This document shows, one piece after another, positions 26,914 through 35,081 of a stretch of 64,000 nt of DNA; the first letter of the stretch is position 1, and each line of letters opens with the position of its first letter. The DNA lies in NCBI GenBank assembly GCA_947499255.1, contig CANMNF010000001.1:1-64000 (forward strand), written 5' to 3'. The notes beneath the pieces are model-generated. The model was not told the origin of the DNA. It ran no database searches and saw only the letters and a list, made by a program, of their open reading frames with translations. This stretch comes from an uncultured Sphingomonadaceae bacterium (GTDB taxonomy: Bacteria; Pseudomonadota; Alphaproteobacteria; Sphingomonadales; Sphingomonadaceae). Both the position numbers and the translations under genes were made by a program.

Positions 26914-28776
26914 ATGCGAGCCAATTCAATAAGATTGCTGGGCGTTTCGATAGCTTCGATATCAGCCTGTCTGGCTGTATCGGGCCTTAGCGGCGCGGTC
27001 TTAGCGCAAGATGCGGTGACGCTGCCAAACCCCGTTGATGCCGACACTGTGATAGAGCAAGAGCCCGTATCGCAGGCGCAGCCACAAACTGCAGACCCCG
27101 AAGATGCGATCATCGTGCGCGGTTTGGCGGAGCGTCAGTCCAGTTGGAAACGCGCCGAAACTGAACTGGTGGTGATTTACAGCAACGGTTCTGAATCGCG
27201 CATTCGCGAGGCTGCAGAAGAGGTACATCAGCTGCATTATCTCATGTCGAAAATCTTTGATCGGTTGGATGCGGTTGATGAGACGCAAAAGCTTGAGATT
27301 ACGCTGATCGGTAACGACGAATTCATGCAATCCATGCGGCTGACCAATTGGCGCGCGGCAGAAGGGCCATTTGGTGGTCCGGTGCAAAACCAACGCTATT
27401 ACAATCCCCGTATTGATGGCGCGAAAATGGCGGTGACGCGGGCGGATTTGTATTTTTCTGCCGCATCTGGCGGGGCTGGCAACCAATTCAACGAATTCCT
27501 TAGCGGCCCATCGATTGGCGATGATTTGGGGGGTGATGATCTTGATGATTCAGGATTTAGCGATGATCCCAGCGCGTTTGACTTTGTTGATGAAAGCGGC
27601 GGCGATCAGGAGCGTCCTTGGGAACAGGCCTTATTGGCAGGCTATGCGCAGCATTACGTCACCACCTATCTGCCCGAAGCTTATCCGCGCTGGTATATCG
27701 ATAGCATCGGGGCGCTGTTTTCAACTGTCCGGTTAAACGATGATGGCGAGCTTGAATATGGCCGTTCACCGCCTGCTTTTCGTGGATTGTACAATCACAG
27801 CCAAGAAATGGACCTTGCCGAATTGCTGACCACCGGCGAAGCGGGCGAAGATGTTGTATGGTCTTCGCATCATGCCTGGCTACTGGGCCACTTTTTCTTC
27901 CTGTCACCAGACAATCCGGAACGAAAAATGCAGCTGGCGCAATATATGGGCGCGATTGCCAATGGGCGAACTTTGGCAGAGGCTGCGACTGTTTTTGGCG
28001 ATCTTGAACGATTTCAGAAAGAGGTGGATCGTTACGGTGTCCGGCGCACGCGCTATGCGAAAGTGGAATATGAACCGATGGAGGATGTCGATCCTGTGAT
28101 CAGTTCGTTGGGGGTCACAGAAGCGGCGGTGATGGATGAGCGCTTGCAACTTGATTCCCGTTTGATCCTGCCATCATTGACCGATGGCGACACCACATCT
28201 GAAGATTTGGCTGAACTGGAAACGGCGCGTGATGCGGCAAAAGCTTCGCGCGATAAGTGGATGGCCGATCTGCGCGATGATGTGGCGCAGCTTTCGCCCA
28301 ATGCCAACGCATTGCTTTTGTTGGCAGAAGCGGAATGCCGGCTGGGCAATTACGATGCGTGTATCCGCGCCGCTGATGAGGTGATTGCGGAATTTTCTGG
28401 CGACACCAGAGCGCCTAGCTGGAAAGCGATTGCGCTGATCCAGCAGGCGGCCGATAGTCCGCCGAATTTGCGGCAAGATCGGGTGAAAGCAGCGCGCGCT
28501 CTGGTGAAAGCAGCAAACCGGGTGGACCCGGATGCGGTGATGCCATTGGTCGCTTATTTCCGCAGCTTTACAGATATTGGCGAAGCTGCGCCGGAAGAGG
28601 CGCTGTTTGGCATGTTGCGCGTCATCCAATTGGTGCCCAACGCGCCAGAACCGCGATTGTTGCTGGGTCAGGAATTGTTGCGGCAATCACGCGCGGATGC
28701 TGCGCGGCAGGTTATGCTGCCGTTACTCAATGGACCGTGGGATTCGCCTGAAAGGCAAATGGCTCTTCGCAATTGA
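26914..28776 (+). CDS. Secreted helical-repeat protein of unknown function
   Basis: From ATG 26914 (GTGGAGG upstream) the 620-residue product starts with a signal peptide (LLGVSIASISACLAVSGLSGAVLAQ). The N-terminal half (~70-380) has an ELVVIYSNGSESRIREAAEEVHQL stretch like secreted DUF1570/peptidase-type relatives, but I see no HExxH zinc site. An acidic Gly/Asp-rich insert lies at ~205-230 (DDLGGDDLDDSGFSDD). The C-terminal half (~450-620) looks like TPR-type helical repeats (NALLLLAEAECRLGNYDACI). The gene ends 21 bases before the convergent helicase gene. It is probably periplasmic or on the cell surface; no family name can be given with confidence. Confidence 0.7.
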   Translation: MRANSIRLLGVSIASISACLAVSGLSGAVLAQDAVTLPNPVDADTVIEQEPVSQAQPQTADPEDAIIVRGLAERQSSWKRAETELVVIYSNGSESRIREAAEEVHQLHYLMSKIFDRLDAVDETQKLEITLIGNDEFMQSMRLTNWRAAEGPFGGPVQNQRYYNPRIDGAKMAVTRADLYFSAASGGAGNQFNEFLSGPSIGDDLGGDDLDDSGFSDDPSAFDFVDESGGDQERPWEQALLAGYAQHYVTTYLPEAYPRWYIDSIGALFSTVRLNDDGELEYGRSPPAFRGLYNHSQEMDLAELLTTGEAGEDVVWSSHHAWLLGHFFFLSPDNPERKMQLAQYMGAIANGRTLAEAATVFGDLERFQKEVDRYGVRRTRYAKVEYEPMEDVDPVISSLGVTEAAVMDERLQLDSRLILPSLTDGDTTSEDLAELETARDAAKASRDKWMADLRDDVAQLSPNANALLLLAEAECRLGNYDACIRAADEVIAEFSGDTRAPSWKAIALIQQAADSPPNLRQDRVKAARALVKAANRVDPDAVMPLVAYFRSFTDIGEAAPEEALFGMLRVIQLVPNAPEPRLLLGQELLRQSRADAARQVMLPLLNGPWDSPERQMALRN

Positions 28777-28797
28777 TCGCCGCTAAAGGTGCTGCGC

Positions 28798-30573
28798 TTA
28801 TTTTGCAGGCCGCGCCTTTTTGTGTGGCCGATCATTTTTGCCACCACCGGCGTGGGGAGATTTGCCTTTGCGGTGCTTCTTCACAAAGCCTGCACCTTTC
28901 TTGCCGCCTTGGCCGCGATGGGGCGCGCCGCCGCCCTTTTTGGCGCGGCGAGCCGCATCGCGCGGGGCTTCGGGTGACAATTCGATAACGATATCGCCGC
29001 CATTTTCATCATCGCCAGCAGTCCGGGCAACGGCATCTGCGAATTTGTCAGAGGCTGCACGCGGGATTTGGAAATGCGTTTCGACAGGGCCGATGCGGAT
29101 CGCGCCAATTTCGGCGCGGGTAATGTGGCCGCGCCTGCAAATCAGCGGCAAGATCCAGCGCGGATCGGCATTCTGACGCCGCCCAATGCTCATGCGGAAC
29201 CACACAATATCTTCAAAGCCGGGGCGATGGCGATCTTTTTGCGCAGCGCGATGATCTTCTTGGGAATTGACCACCAGATCCTCTGGCTCAGGCATTTTGG
29301 CGCGGTGTGCCTGCACCAGCAGCGCGGCGATTTCTTGCGGGGAACGCTCGGCCAGCAATTTGTCCGCCAATTCGCGGTCAGCTTCGTGCACTTCGACCGG
29401 CTGCAACAACACTTCGAGCAAGCGTTCACGATCCTTGGCCATAATAGCATCGCGATCAGGCGCGCTGATCCATTCCGCTTTGATTTTGGCATGGCGCAGC
29501 ATGGATTCCACCCGGCGACGGCGCGGGAAGGGCACTACGAGAACAGCCGTCCCCTTTTTGCCAGCGCGCCCTGTCCGGCCAGAACGGTGCTGCAAAGCCT
29601 CTGCATCGCGCGGAATTTCAAAATGGATTACCAGGCTCAGATTGGGCAAATCAAGCCCGCGCGCCGCGACATCGGTGGCCACGCAAACCCGCGCGCGCTT
29701 GTCGCGCAAAGCTTGCAAAGCCTGGTTGCGCTCTGTTTGTGAATGCTCACCAGAAAGCGCTACGGCGGAAAAGCCGCGTTCTTGCAAAGTGGCGTGCAAA
29801 TGGCGGACCTTTTCACGCGTCGCGCAAAACAGGATCGCTGTGTCCGCTTCGTGAAAGCGCAGCAGATTGACCACCGCGTTTTCCATTTCCGATGGGGATA
29901 CGGTCATCGCCTGATAGGCAATATCGCCGTGCCCACGCTCACTGCCGCCGGTTGCGATGCGCAGGGCATTGGTTTGATAACGGCGTGCGAGCGCTTCGAT
30001 AGGGCGCGGCATGGTGGCGGAGAAGAGCAGCGTGCGGCGCGTATCGGGCGTTGCATCCAAGATGCCTTCCAGCTCTTCACGAAAGCCCATATCGAGCATC
30101 TCGTCCGCTTCATCGAGGACAACCGCGCCAAGGCCAGACAAGTCCAAAGCGCCGCGTTCAATATGATCACGCAAGCGGCCCGGCGTACCCACAACAATCG
30201 TTGCACCCGATTTCAAAGTGCGGCGTTCCTGCGATGGGTTCATCCCGCCGACACATGTCGCGATGCGCGCGCCTGCGCCTTTATACAGCCATGCCAATTC
30301 GCGGCTGACCTGCAGAGCCAATTCACGCGTTGGGGCGACAACCAGCGCGCTTGGCGATGTGCCAAAAGGTGCGCGGCCATCCTCACCCAGAACCTGCGCG
30401 GCAAAGGCCAAGCCAAAGGCGACCGTTTTGCCTGATCCGGTTTGGGCAGAGACGATAAGATCGCGGCCTTCGGCCTCAGGTTTCAGAACGGCGGCTTGCA
30501 CCGGTGTAGGCGCATCATATTCGCGTTCGGTCAAAGCTTGGGTGATAGCAGCGGGCAGGGCGGGAAAAGACAT
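28798..30573 (-). CDS. DEAD-box RNA helicase with DbpA-type RNA-binding domain
   Basis: The 591-residue protein has all DEAD-box motifs: the Q motif (EYDAPTPVQAAVL), motif I (SAQTGSGKT), Ia (APTRELALQV), II (DEAD), III (SATMP), then CATDVAARGLD and HRSGRTGRAGK in the second RecA domain. Around residues 455-530 is a DbpA-type RNA-binding domain (VWFRMSIGRRQNADPRWILPLICRRG), which in E. coli DbpA binds 23S rRNA helix 92 during large-subunit assembly. The tail (~545-591) is a Lys/Gly/Arg-rich extension for non-specific RNA binding. A role in ribosome assembly is likely. It converges with the preceding gene with only 21 bases between stops; 30574-30721 upstream is unremarkable. Confidence 0.93.
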   Translation of the reverse strand: MSFPALPAAITQALTEREYDAPTPVQAAVLKPEAEGRDLIVSAQTGSGKTVAFGLAFAAQVLGEDGRAPFGTSPSALVVAPTRELALQVSRELAWLYKGAGARIATCVGGMNPSQERRTLKSGATIVVGTPGRLRDHIERGALDLSGLGAVVLDEADEMLDMGFREELEGILDATPDTRRTLLFSATMPRPIEALARRYQTNALRIATGGSERGHGDIAYQAMTVSPSEMENAVVNLLRFHEADTAILFCATREKVRHLHATLQERGFSAVALSGEHSQTERNQALQALRDKRARVCVATDVAARGLDLPNLSLVIHFEIPRDAEALQHRSGRTGRAGKKGTAVLVVPFPRRRRVESMLRHAKIKAEWISAPDRDAIMAKDRERLLEVLLQPVEVHEADRELADKLLAERSPQEIAALLVQAHRAKMPEPEDLVVNSQEDHRAAQKDRHRPGFEDIVWFRMSIGRRQNADPRWILPLICRRGHITRAEIGAIRIGPVETHFQIPRAASDKFADAVARTAGDDENGGDIVIELSPEAPRDAARRAKKGGGAPHRGQGGKKGAGFVKKHRKGKSPHAGGGKNDRPHKKARPAK

Positions 30574-30721
30574 GGAACTCGGCTTTCAAAAATACTAGGT
30601 GCGCGCCGCCAGACACAAGGCGACATAGAGACTGATTTTTCAGGTAAATCGCATCTCGCAAAAACAGCCCGGCTAGCGGGGTTGCGCGCCCTATAACGAA
30701 CAAATCGCGGTTTGGCTGCGT

Positions 30722-30982
30722 TTATTTCTGCTCGGACGCAGCCAGCATATCCATCAGGTTTCGCGCCGCTTCACGCTCGCTCTCTTCTTCAAAGGCGACA
30801 TCCAGATCGGGCGCGGCCCCCAGCATATACAGCAAGCTCCAAAGTGCGAATTTGCGGCCCGGATCAGTTTCCAATCCCAGATCGACCAACATCCGCTCAG
30901 TCCCCGCAGGCACTATGGCGGGATCGATCTGCGCCAAATCATCCGTTCCGAAATAGCGCCGCAGCATGTCATGCATATCCAT
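30722..30982 (-). CDS. Small acidic helical protein
   Basis: The 86-residue product is soluble, acidic and predicted mostly helical (MDMHDMLRRYFG start, DPGRKFALWSLLYMLGAAPD in the middle, EEESEREAARNLMDMLAA at the end). Codon use matches the neighbours and the reading frame fills the gap between two conserved genes, so it is probably real. No family is recognised. It lies 148 bases upstream of the helicase on the same strand and diverges from the ABC-F gene. A shorter frame upstream (about 31035 to 30992) is not supported. Confidence 0.6.
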   Translation of the reverse strand: MDMHDMLRRYFGTDDLAQIDPAIVPAGTERMLVDLGLETDPGRKFALWSLLYMLGAAPDLDVAFEEESEREAARNLMDMLAASEQK

Positions 30983-31099
30983 CCACGCCGCTTAGCCAAG
31001 TGCATCCGCTTTGTCAGGCGGAACACGCATTTGCGCCATCATTTGCGCTATCGCAGCGATTTCGTTGGGTTCTGGCAAAAGCGCTGCTAAGGGCGCGCG

Positions 31100-32974
31100 A
31101 TGCTTTCGATTGACGGTATCACTGTCCGGCTTGGCGGTCGGCCCATTCTTGAACGTGCCAGCGCAACGGTGCCGCATGGCGCGCGCGTGGGCCTGATCGG
31201 GCGCAATGGCGCGGGCAAGTCCACTTTGATGAAGTCCATCATCGGCGAGATTGAGCCTGATGATGGCGAGATTACTAAGCCTGCGGGAATGCGCATCGGC
31301 TATATCGCGCAGCAGGCTCCGATGGGTACGGCAACGCCCGAAGAAGTCGTGCTGGCCGCCGATCCGGAGCGCGAACGCTTGTTGGAAGAGGCCGAAACCT
31401 GCGCTGATCCTGATCGGTTGGGCGAGGTGTATGAGCGACTGATCGCGATTGACGCGTACAGCGCTCCATCACGCGCTGCGAAGATTTTGGACGGTCTGGG
31501 CTTTGATGAAGAGATGCGCGGCCAACCGATGGACAGCTTTTCCGGCGGTTGGAAAATGCGCGTGGCTTTGGGCGCGCTGCTGTTTTCAGAACCGGATATT
31601 CTGCTGCTGGATGAACCGTCCAACCACCTCGATCTTGAAGCGACTTTGTGGCTGGAAAACTTCCTTAAATCTTATCCGGCAACGCTTCTGGTGATCAGCC
31701 ATGAACGTGATCTGCTCAACAAGGTGGTCGATCACATTCTGCATCTGCAAGGCGGGCAATTGGCGCTGTATCCCGGCGGTTATGATGCGTTTGAGAAACA
31801 GCGCGCGGAACGCGCGGCGCAATTGGCCGCCGCCAAAGCAGCCCAGGATGCACAGCGCGCCCGATTGCAGGATTATGTGGCGCGTAACTCCGCGCGGGCC
31901 TCCACCGCCAAACAGGCGCAGTCACGGGCAAAAATGCTCGCGCGGATGCAGCCGATTGCTGCGTTGATGGAAGATCCATCGCTCAGCTTTGATTTTCCTG
32001 ATCCGGCGGAAATGCGCTCTCCCATGATCACGCTGGATGGCGCGGCGGTGGGGTATGGTGATGCGCCGCCTGTGTTGCAGCGATTGAGCACGCGCATTGA
32101 TGCCGATGATCGCATCGCGCTGCTGGGCCGCAACGGCAATGGCAAGACGACGCTGGCACGGCTGATCGCGTCTGAACTGGCTTTGCGCGAAGGCGATATG
32201 AATGCGCCGGGCAAAATGAAAGTCGGGTATTTCACACAATATCAAGTGGAAGAGCTGCCTGACGATCACACTCCGTTTGATCTGATGACCAGCGCGATGA
32301 AGGACAAGCCGCAAGGCGCGGTGCGCGCGCAATTGGGGCGGTTTGGCTTTTCCGGCTCCCGTGCAGAAACCTTGGTGGACAAATTATCGGGCGGAGAGCG
32401 CGCGCGGTTGGCTTTGGCGATTATCACGCGCGATGCGCCGCATTTGTTGATTTTGGATGAGCCGACGAACCACTTGGATGTGGATGCGCGTGAGTCTTTA
32501 ATCCAGGCGTTGAACGATTATTCCGGAGCGGTGATTTTGATCAGCCACGATCGTCATATGGTGGAGCTGACAGCGGATCGCCTAATGCTGGTCGATAACG
32601 GGACGGCGCGCGAATATGATGGCAGCATGGAGGATTACATCGACTTCGTGCTGGGCCGCAACCAGCCCAAGAAAGATACCAAGCAAGCCAGGCAAACCAA
32701 ATCCAAAGGCAAAAAGCCGCGCTCTTCCAATGCGGTAAGCAAAGCGCGCGCTTACAAAGCGGAACTGGCCAAAGCGGAAAGCGCAATGGCGCAATTGAGC
32801 GAAGAAGTGGAGCAACTGGACCGGTCTATTGCGGCGCTCAGCGCGGACGATATGCAGCCGGGCAAGCCTAAGTTCGATGACCTTTTGGCAGCGCGCGATA
32901 AAGCCAGCAAACAGCTTGCCGAAACAGAAGCGGAATGGCTGGCGATTGGTGAGCAATTGGAAGCGGTGACTTAA
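31100..32974 (+). CDS. ABC-F family ATPase
   Basis: The 624-residue protein has two ABC domains and no membrane segments, as in ABC-F translation factors. The first domain has Walker A GRNGAGKST (~34-42), signature SFSGGWKMR and Walker B LLLDEPSNHLDLE; the second has GRNGNGKTT (~345), LSGGERARL and LILDEPTNHLD. The linker (~230-290) carries the charged RAERAAQLAAAKAAQDAQRARLQ helix. A Lys-rich coiled C-terminal extension (~530-624) suggests the YheS/Uup subgroup. These proteins bind the ribosomal E site and rescue or protect stalled ribosomes. It neighbours an RNA helicase involved in ribosome assembly, on the opposite strand. Confidence 0.92.
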   Translation: MLSIDGITVRLGGRPILERASATVPHGARVGLIGRNGAGKSTLMKSIIGEIEPDDGEITKPAGMRIGYIAQQAPMGTATPEEVVLAADPERERLLEEAETCADPDRLGEVYERLIAIDAYSAPSRAAKILDGLGFDEEMRGQPMDSFSGGWKMRVALGALLFSEPDILLLDEPSNHLDLEATLWLENFLKSYPATLLVISHERDLLNKVVDHILHLQGGQLALYPGGYDAFEKQRAERAAQLAAAKAAQDAQRARLQDYVARNSARASTAKQAQSRAKMLARMQPIAALMEDPSLSFDFPDPAEMRSPMITLDGAAVGYGDAPPVLQRLSTRIDADDRIALLGRNGNGKTTLARLIASELALREGDMNAPGKMKVGYFTQYQVEELPDDHTPFDLMTSAMKDKPQGAVRAQLGRFGFSGSRAETLVDKLSGGERARLALAIITRDAPHLLILDEPTNHLDVDARESLIQALNDYSGAVILISHDRHMVELTADRLMLVDNGTAREYDGSMEDYIDFVLGRNQPKKDTKQARQTKSKGKKPRSSNAVSKARAYKAELAKAESAMAQLSEEVEQLDRSIAALSADDMQPGKPKFDDLLAARDKASKQLAETEAEWLAIGEQLEAVT

Positions 32975-33071
32975 GTTCAACTTGTCACCGCCATCGCTTC
33001 GTCGAGATATTTTGTGCACTGCCGCATAAACCATTTGCATTCCTCCGATGTTGCGCTGCAATATAGGCGCA

Positions 33072-33650
33072 ATGCGCATAGTCATCGTTGACGAAAATGC
33101 GGGCCGCGCCTCGATCATTGAGGAAGGGCTATCGCAAGAGCCGGGTGGGGAAGTCTTCGTGCTGTCCAACCGTCAGGGGCTGTTGTCACAAATTGATGAG
33201 ATCAAACCCGATATTGTCCTGATTGATCTGGGCAATCCGTCGCGCGATGTGTTGGAGGAATATTTCACCGTCAGCCGCGCATTGGCGCGCCCCATCGCGA
33301 TGTTTGTCGATCAAAGCAATGATGAACAAATCGCCGCTTCCATTGATGCCGGCGTCTCCGCCTATGTCGTCGATGGGTTGAAAAGCCACCGGATTAAATC
33401 GGTGCTCGATCTTGCCGTGCGCCGGTTCGAAGCATTTTCGCGGCTTCAGGATGAGCTGGCCGATGCCAAAGGCAAACTTGCGGATCGCGATGTGGTGGAC
33501 AAAGCAAAACGGATCATGATGGATTCCAAAGGCGTCTCAGAACCCGAAGCCTATGCCGAATTGCGGCGCAAGGCCATGTCATCGAACAAACGGATCGCTC
33601 AAATCGCAGAAGCGGTGGTGACGGCGCATGAATTGCTGGGAGATAGCTAA
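33072..33650 (+). CDS. nasT: NasT, ANTAR-domain nitrate antiterminator
   Basis: From ATG 33072 the 192-residue protein has an N-terminal receiver-like domain (MRIVIVDENAGRAS; DIVLIDLGNPS around residue 50) and a C-terminal ANTAR RNA-binding domain (~130-190, VVDKAKRIMMDSKGVSEPEAYAELRR...IAEAVV). NasT is held inactive by NasS. When nitrate or nitrite binds NasS, NasT is released and binds a hexaloop hairpin in the leader of the nitrate operon, preventing termination. Both target elements are present downstream (34946-34963 and 35009-35054). It is followed by nasS three bases later. A frame open from 33048 is a poorer start. Confidence 0.92.
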   Translation: MRIVIVDENAGRASIIEEGLSQEPGGEVFVLSNRQGLLSQIDEIKPDIVLIDLGNPSRDVLEEYFTVSRALARPIAMFVDQSNDEQIAASIDAGVSAYVVDGLKSHRIKSVLDLAVRRFEAFSRLQDELADAKGKLADRDVVDKAKRIMMDSKGVSEPEAYAELRRKAMSSNKRIAQIAEAVVTAHELLGDS

Positions 33651-33653
33651 CCA

Positions 33654-34865
33654 ATGGCGACGCGCGAACTGACGATTGGCTTTCTTCCCTTGGTGGATGC
33701 CTGCTTGCCCATTTTGGCAAAAGAACACGGTTTTGCCGAGGAAGAAGGGCTGAACCTGCGCTTCGTTAAAGATGTGAGCTGGGCAACGGTGCTTGATCGC
33801 CTGTTATACGGGCATACCGATGCAGCACACATGCTTGCACCTTTGGCGATTTCCACGCGATTGGGGCGGGGCCGGCCTGCACAGGATTTGGTCGCGCCTT
33901 TTGTGCTGGGTCTTAATGGCAATGCCGTCACGCTGTCGAATGCGCTTGCAGACAAAGTGCGGGCATCGGGCCAATTTGATGATCCTGCACTTCTGGGCGC
34001 GCGATTGAAGACGGTCGCAGAAGACGCCAAGGCCGCCGGACAACGCTTGCGCTTTGGCGTTGTGCACCGCTATTCCTCGCACAATTACAAGCTGCGATAT
34101 TGGCTGGCAGCTTGCGGCATCCGGCCTGATGAGGATGTCGAAATTCAAACAGTTGCGCCGCCATTCGTGGCGGATTCTCTGGCATCTGGCGAAATTGATG
34201 GAGCCTGCGTTGGCGAACCGTGGAATAGCGTTTGTGTTGAGCGCGGTGTGGGCACCATTGTGCTTGCCACCGCGCAGATATGGCGGCGCGGTGTGGAAAA
34301 AGTGCTGGCGATGCGGGAAAGCGTTTTGGAGGCCAAGCGGGCCGAGACCGAAGCGCTGATCCGTGCCATGCGCAAAGCTGGCAAGCATTTTGTAAACGCC
34401 GCAAACTGGGATCGCAACGCGCAGATTCTGGCTGGGCCGGATTATCTTGGCGCGGATGAAGCGTTGGTGCGCCGGGCCATTTCGGACAGGTTGATTTTGC
34501 AACATGGCGGGGCGCCAGTGGTCTTCCCCGATTTCATGTTCCAATATTCCGAAGCGGCGAACTTCCCCTGGGTTAGCCAGGCAAAGTGGATTTATTCTCA
34601 AATGGCGCGCTGGGACCATCTGGAATTTGACGAATCCGACGCTGAAAAAGCGGCCCGTACATTCCGACCAGATGTCTATCGTGCTGCGCTGCAAGGTTCT
34701 GGAGACGATTTACCATCGGCCAATGCGAAGGTCGAAGGCAGTGTGACACAGGCGACACAGATAGGAGCGTTACAAGGTTCTATCACATTGTCGAAGAACA
34801 GTTTTTTCGATGGTCGGACATTTGATCCCGATGCCGTCAAAAGCTATCTGACGAGCCTTCCATGA
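33654..34865 (+). CDS. nasS: NasS, cytoplasmic nitrate sensor
   Basis: The 403-residue protein is an NrtA/CmpA-type solute-binding fold that begins directly with TRELTIGFLPLVDACLPILA and has no signal peptide or lipobox, so it is cytoplasmic. Shared family motifs are GLNGNAVTLSN (~99-109), FGVVHRYSSHNYKLRYWLA (~137-155) and GACVGEPWN (~182-190); the same blocks recur in the exported NrtA encoded next. Lack of export and the position beside nasT identify it as NasS, which binds nitrate/nitrite and releases NasT. It should therefore not be annotated as a periplasmic transporter component. Confidence 0.92.
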   Translation: MATRELTIGFLPLVDACLPILAKEHGFAEEEGLNLRFVKDVSWATVLDRLLYGHTDAAHMLAPLAISTRLGRGRPAQDLVAPFVLGLNGNAVTLSNALADKVRASGQFDDPALLGARLKTVAEDAKAAGQRLRFGVVHRYSSHNYKLRYWLAACGIRPDEDVEIQTVAPPFVADSLASGEIDGACVGEPWNSVCVERGVGTIVLATAQIWRRGVEKVLAMRESVLEAKRAETEALIRAMRKAGKHFVNAANWDRNAQILAGPDYLGADEALVRRAISDRLILQHGGAPVVFPDFMFQYSEAANFPWVSQAKWIYSQMARWDHLEFDESDAEKAARTFRPDVYRAALQGSGDDLPSANAKVEGSVTQATQIGALQGSITLSKNSFFDGRTFDPDAVKSYLTSLP

Positions 34866-34945
34866 ACAGATTTTTTGTGCGTTGCAAAAAATTCACTTGC
34901 TGTTTTCGGCGCGAATCGCTTACCCAATGAGGCGAGCAGGGATCA

Positions 34946-34963
34946 TCATCCAGCGTTGGATGA
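34946..34963 (+). promoter_or_regulatory. ANTAR-type hexaloop hairpin (NasT target) in the nitrate operon leader
   Basis: The RNA folds into a 6-base-pair stem (TCATCC with GGATGA) closed by the hexaloop AGCGTT. ANTAR target hairpins have six-base loops with A at position 1 and G at position 4, exactly as here. It lies between nasS and nrtA, 46 bases before the terminator stem. A second, upstream hairpin (TCGCTT with AGGCGA, 34916-34935) is possible but has an eight-base loop, so the classical two-hairpin motif is only half supported. Confidence 0.75.
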
Positions 34964-35008
34964 GTGGATCGGTCCCCGCACAGTCTTTTATCAAAATGTG
35001 GCAACGTC

Positions 35009-35054
35009 GCCGCCCGATTTGATCGATTTTCGATCACGTCGTGGCGGCTTTTTT
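35009..35054 (+). terminator. Leader intrinsic terminator (attenuator) before nrtA
   Basis: GCCGCC (35009-35014) pairs with GGCGGC (35043-35048), enclosing an inner GATCGA/TCGATC hairpin (35021-35035), and is followed at once by six T residues. It sits 27 bases before the nrtA start. This is the shape of a factor-independent terminator and, with the upstream hexaloop hairpin and nasTS, makes a NasT-controlled attenuator. Confidence 0.78.
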
Positions 35055-35081
35055 GCGTTGTCCATCCATTTGGAGGGTTTC

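Noticed and set aside
30992-31177. Minus-strand frame of 61 residues at the start of the ABC-F gene
   Set aside because: Mostly antisense to the ABC-F N-terminus, no ribosome site and no domain.
33654-34865. NasS as a second periplasmic nitrate-binding protein
   Set aside because: No signal peptide or lipobox and adjacent to nasT; a cytoplasmic sensor fits better.
34916-34935. Second ANTAR hairpin (P1) in the nitrate leader
   Set aside because: A stem TCGCTT/AGGCGA forms but the loop is eight bases (ACCCAATG), not a six-base loop with A1 and G4, so I did not call it as a recognition element.
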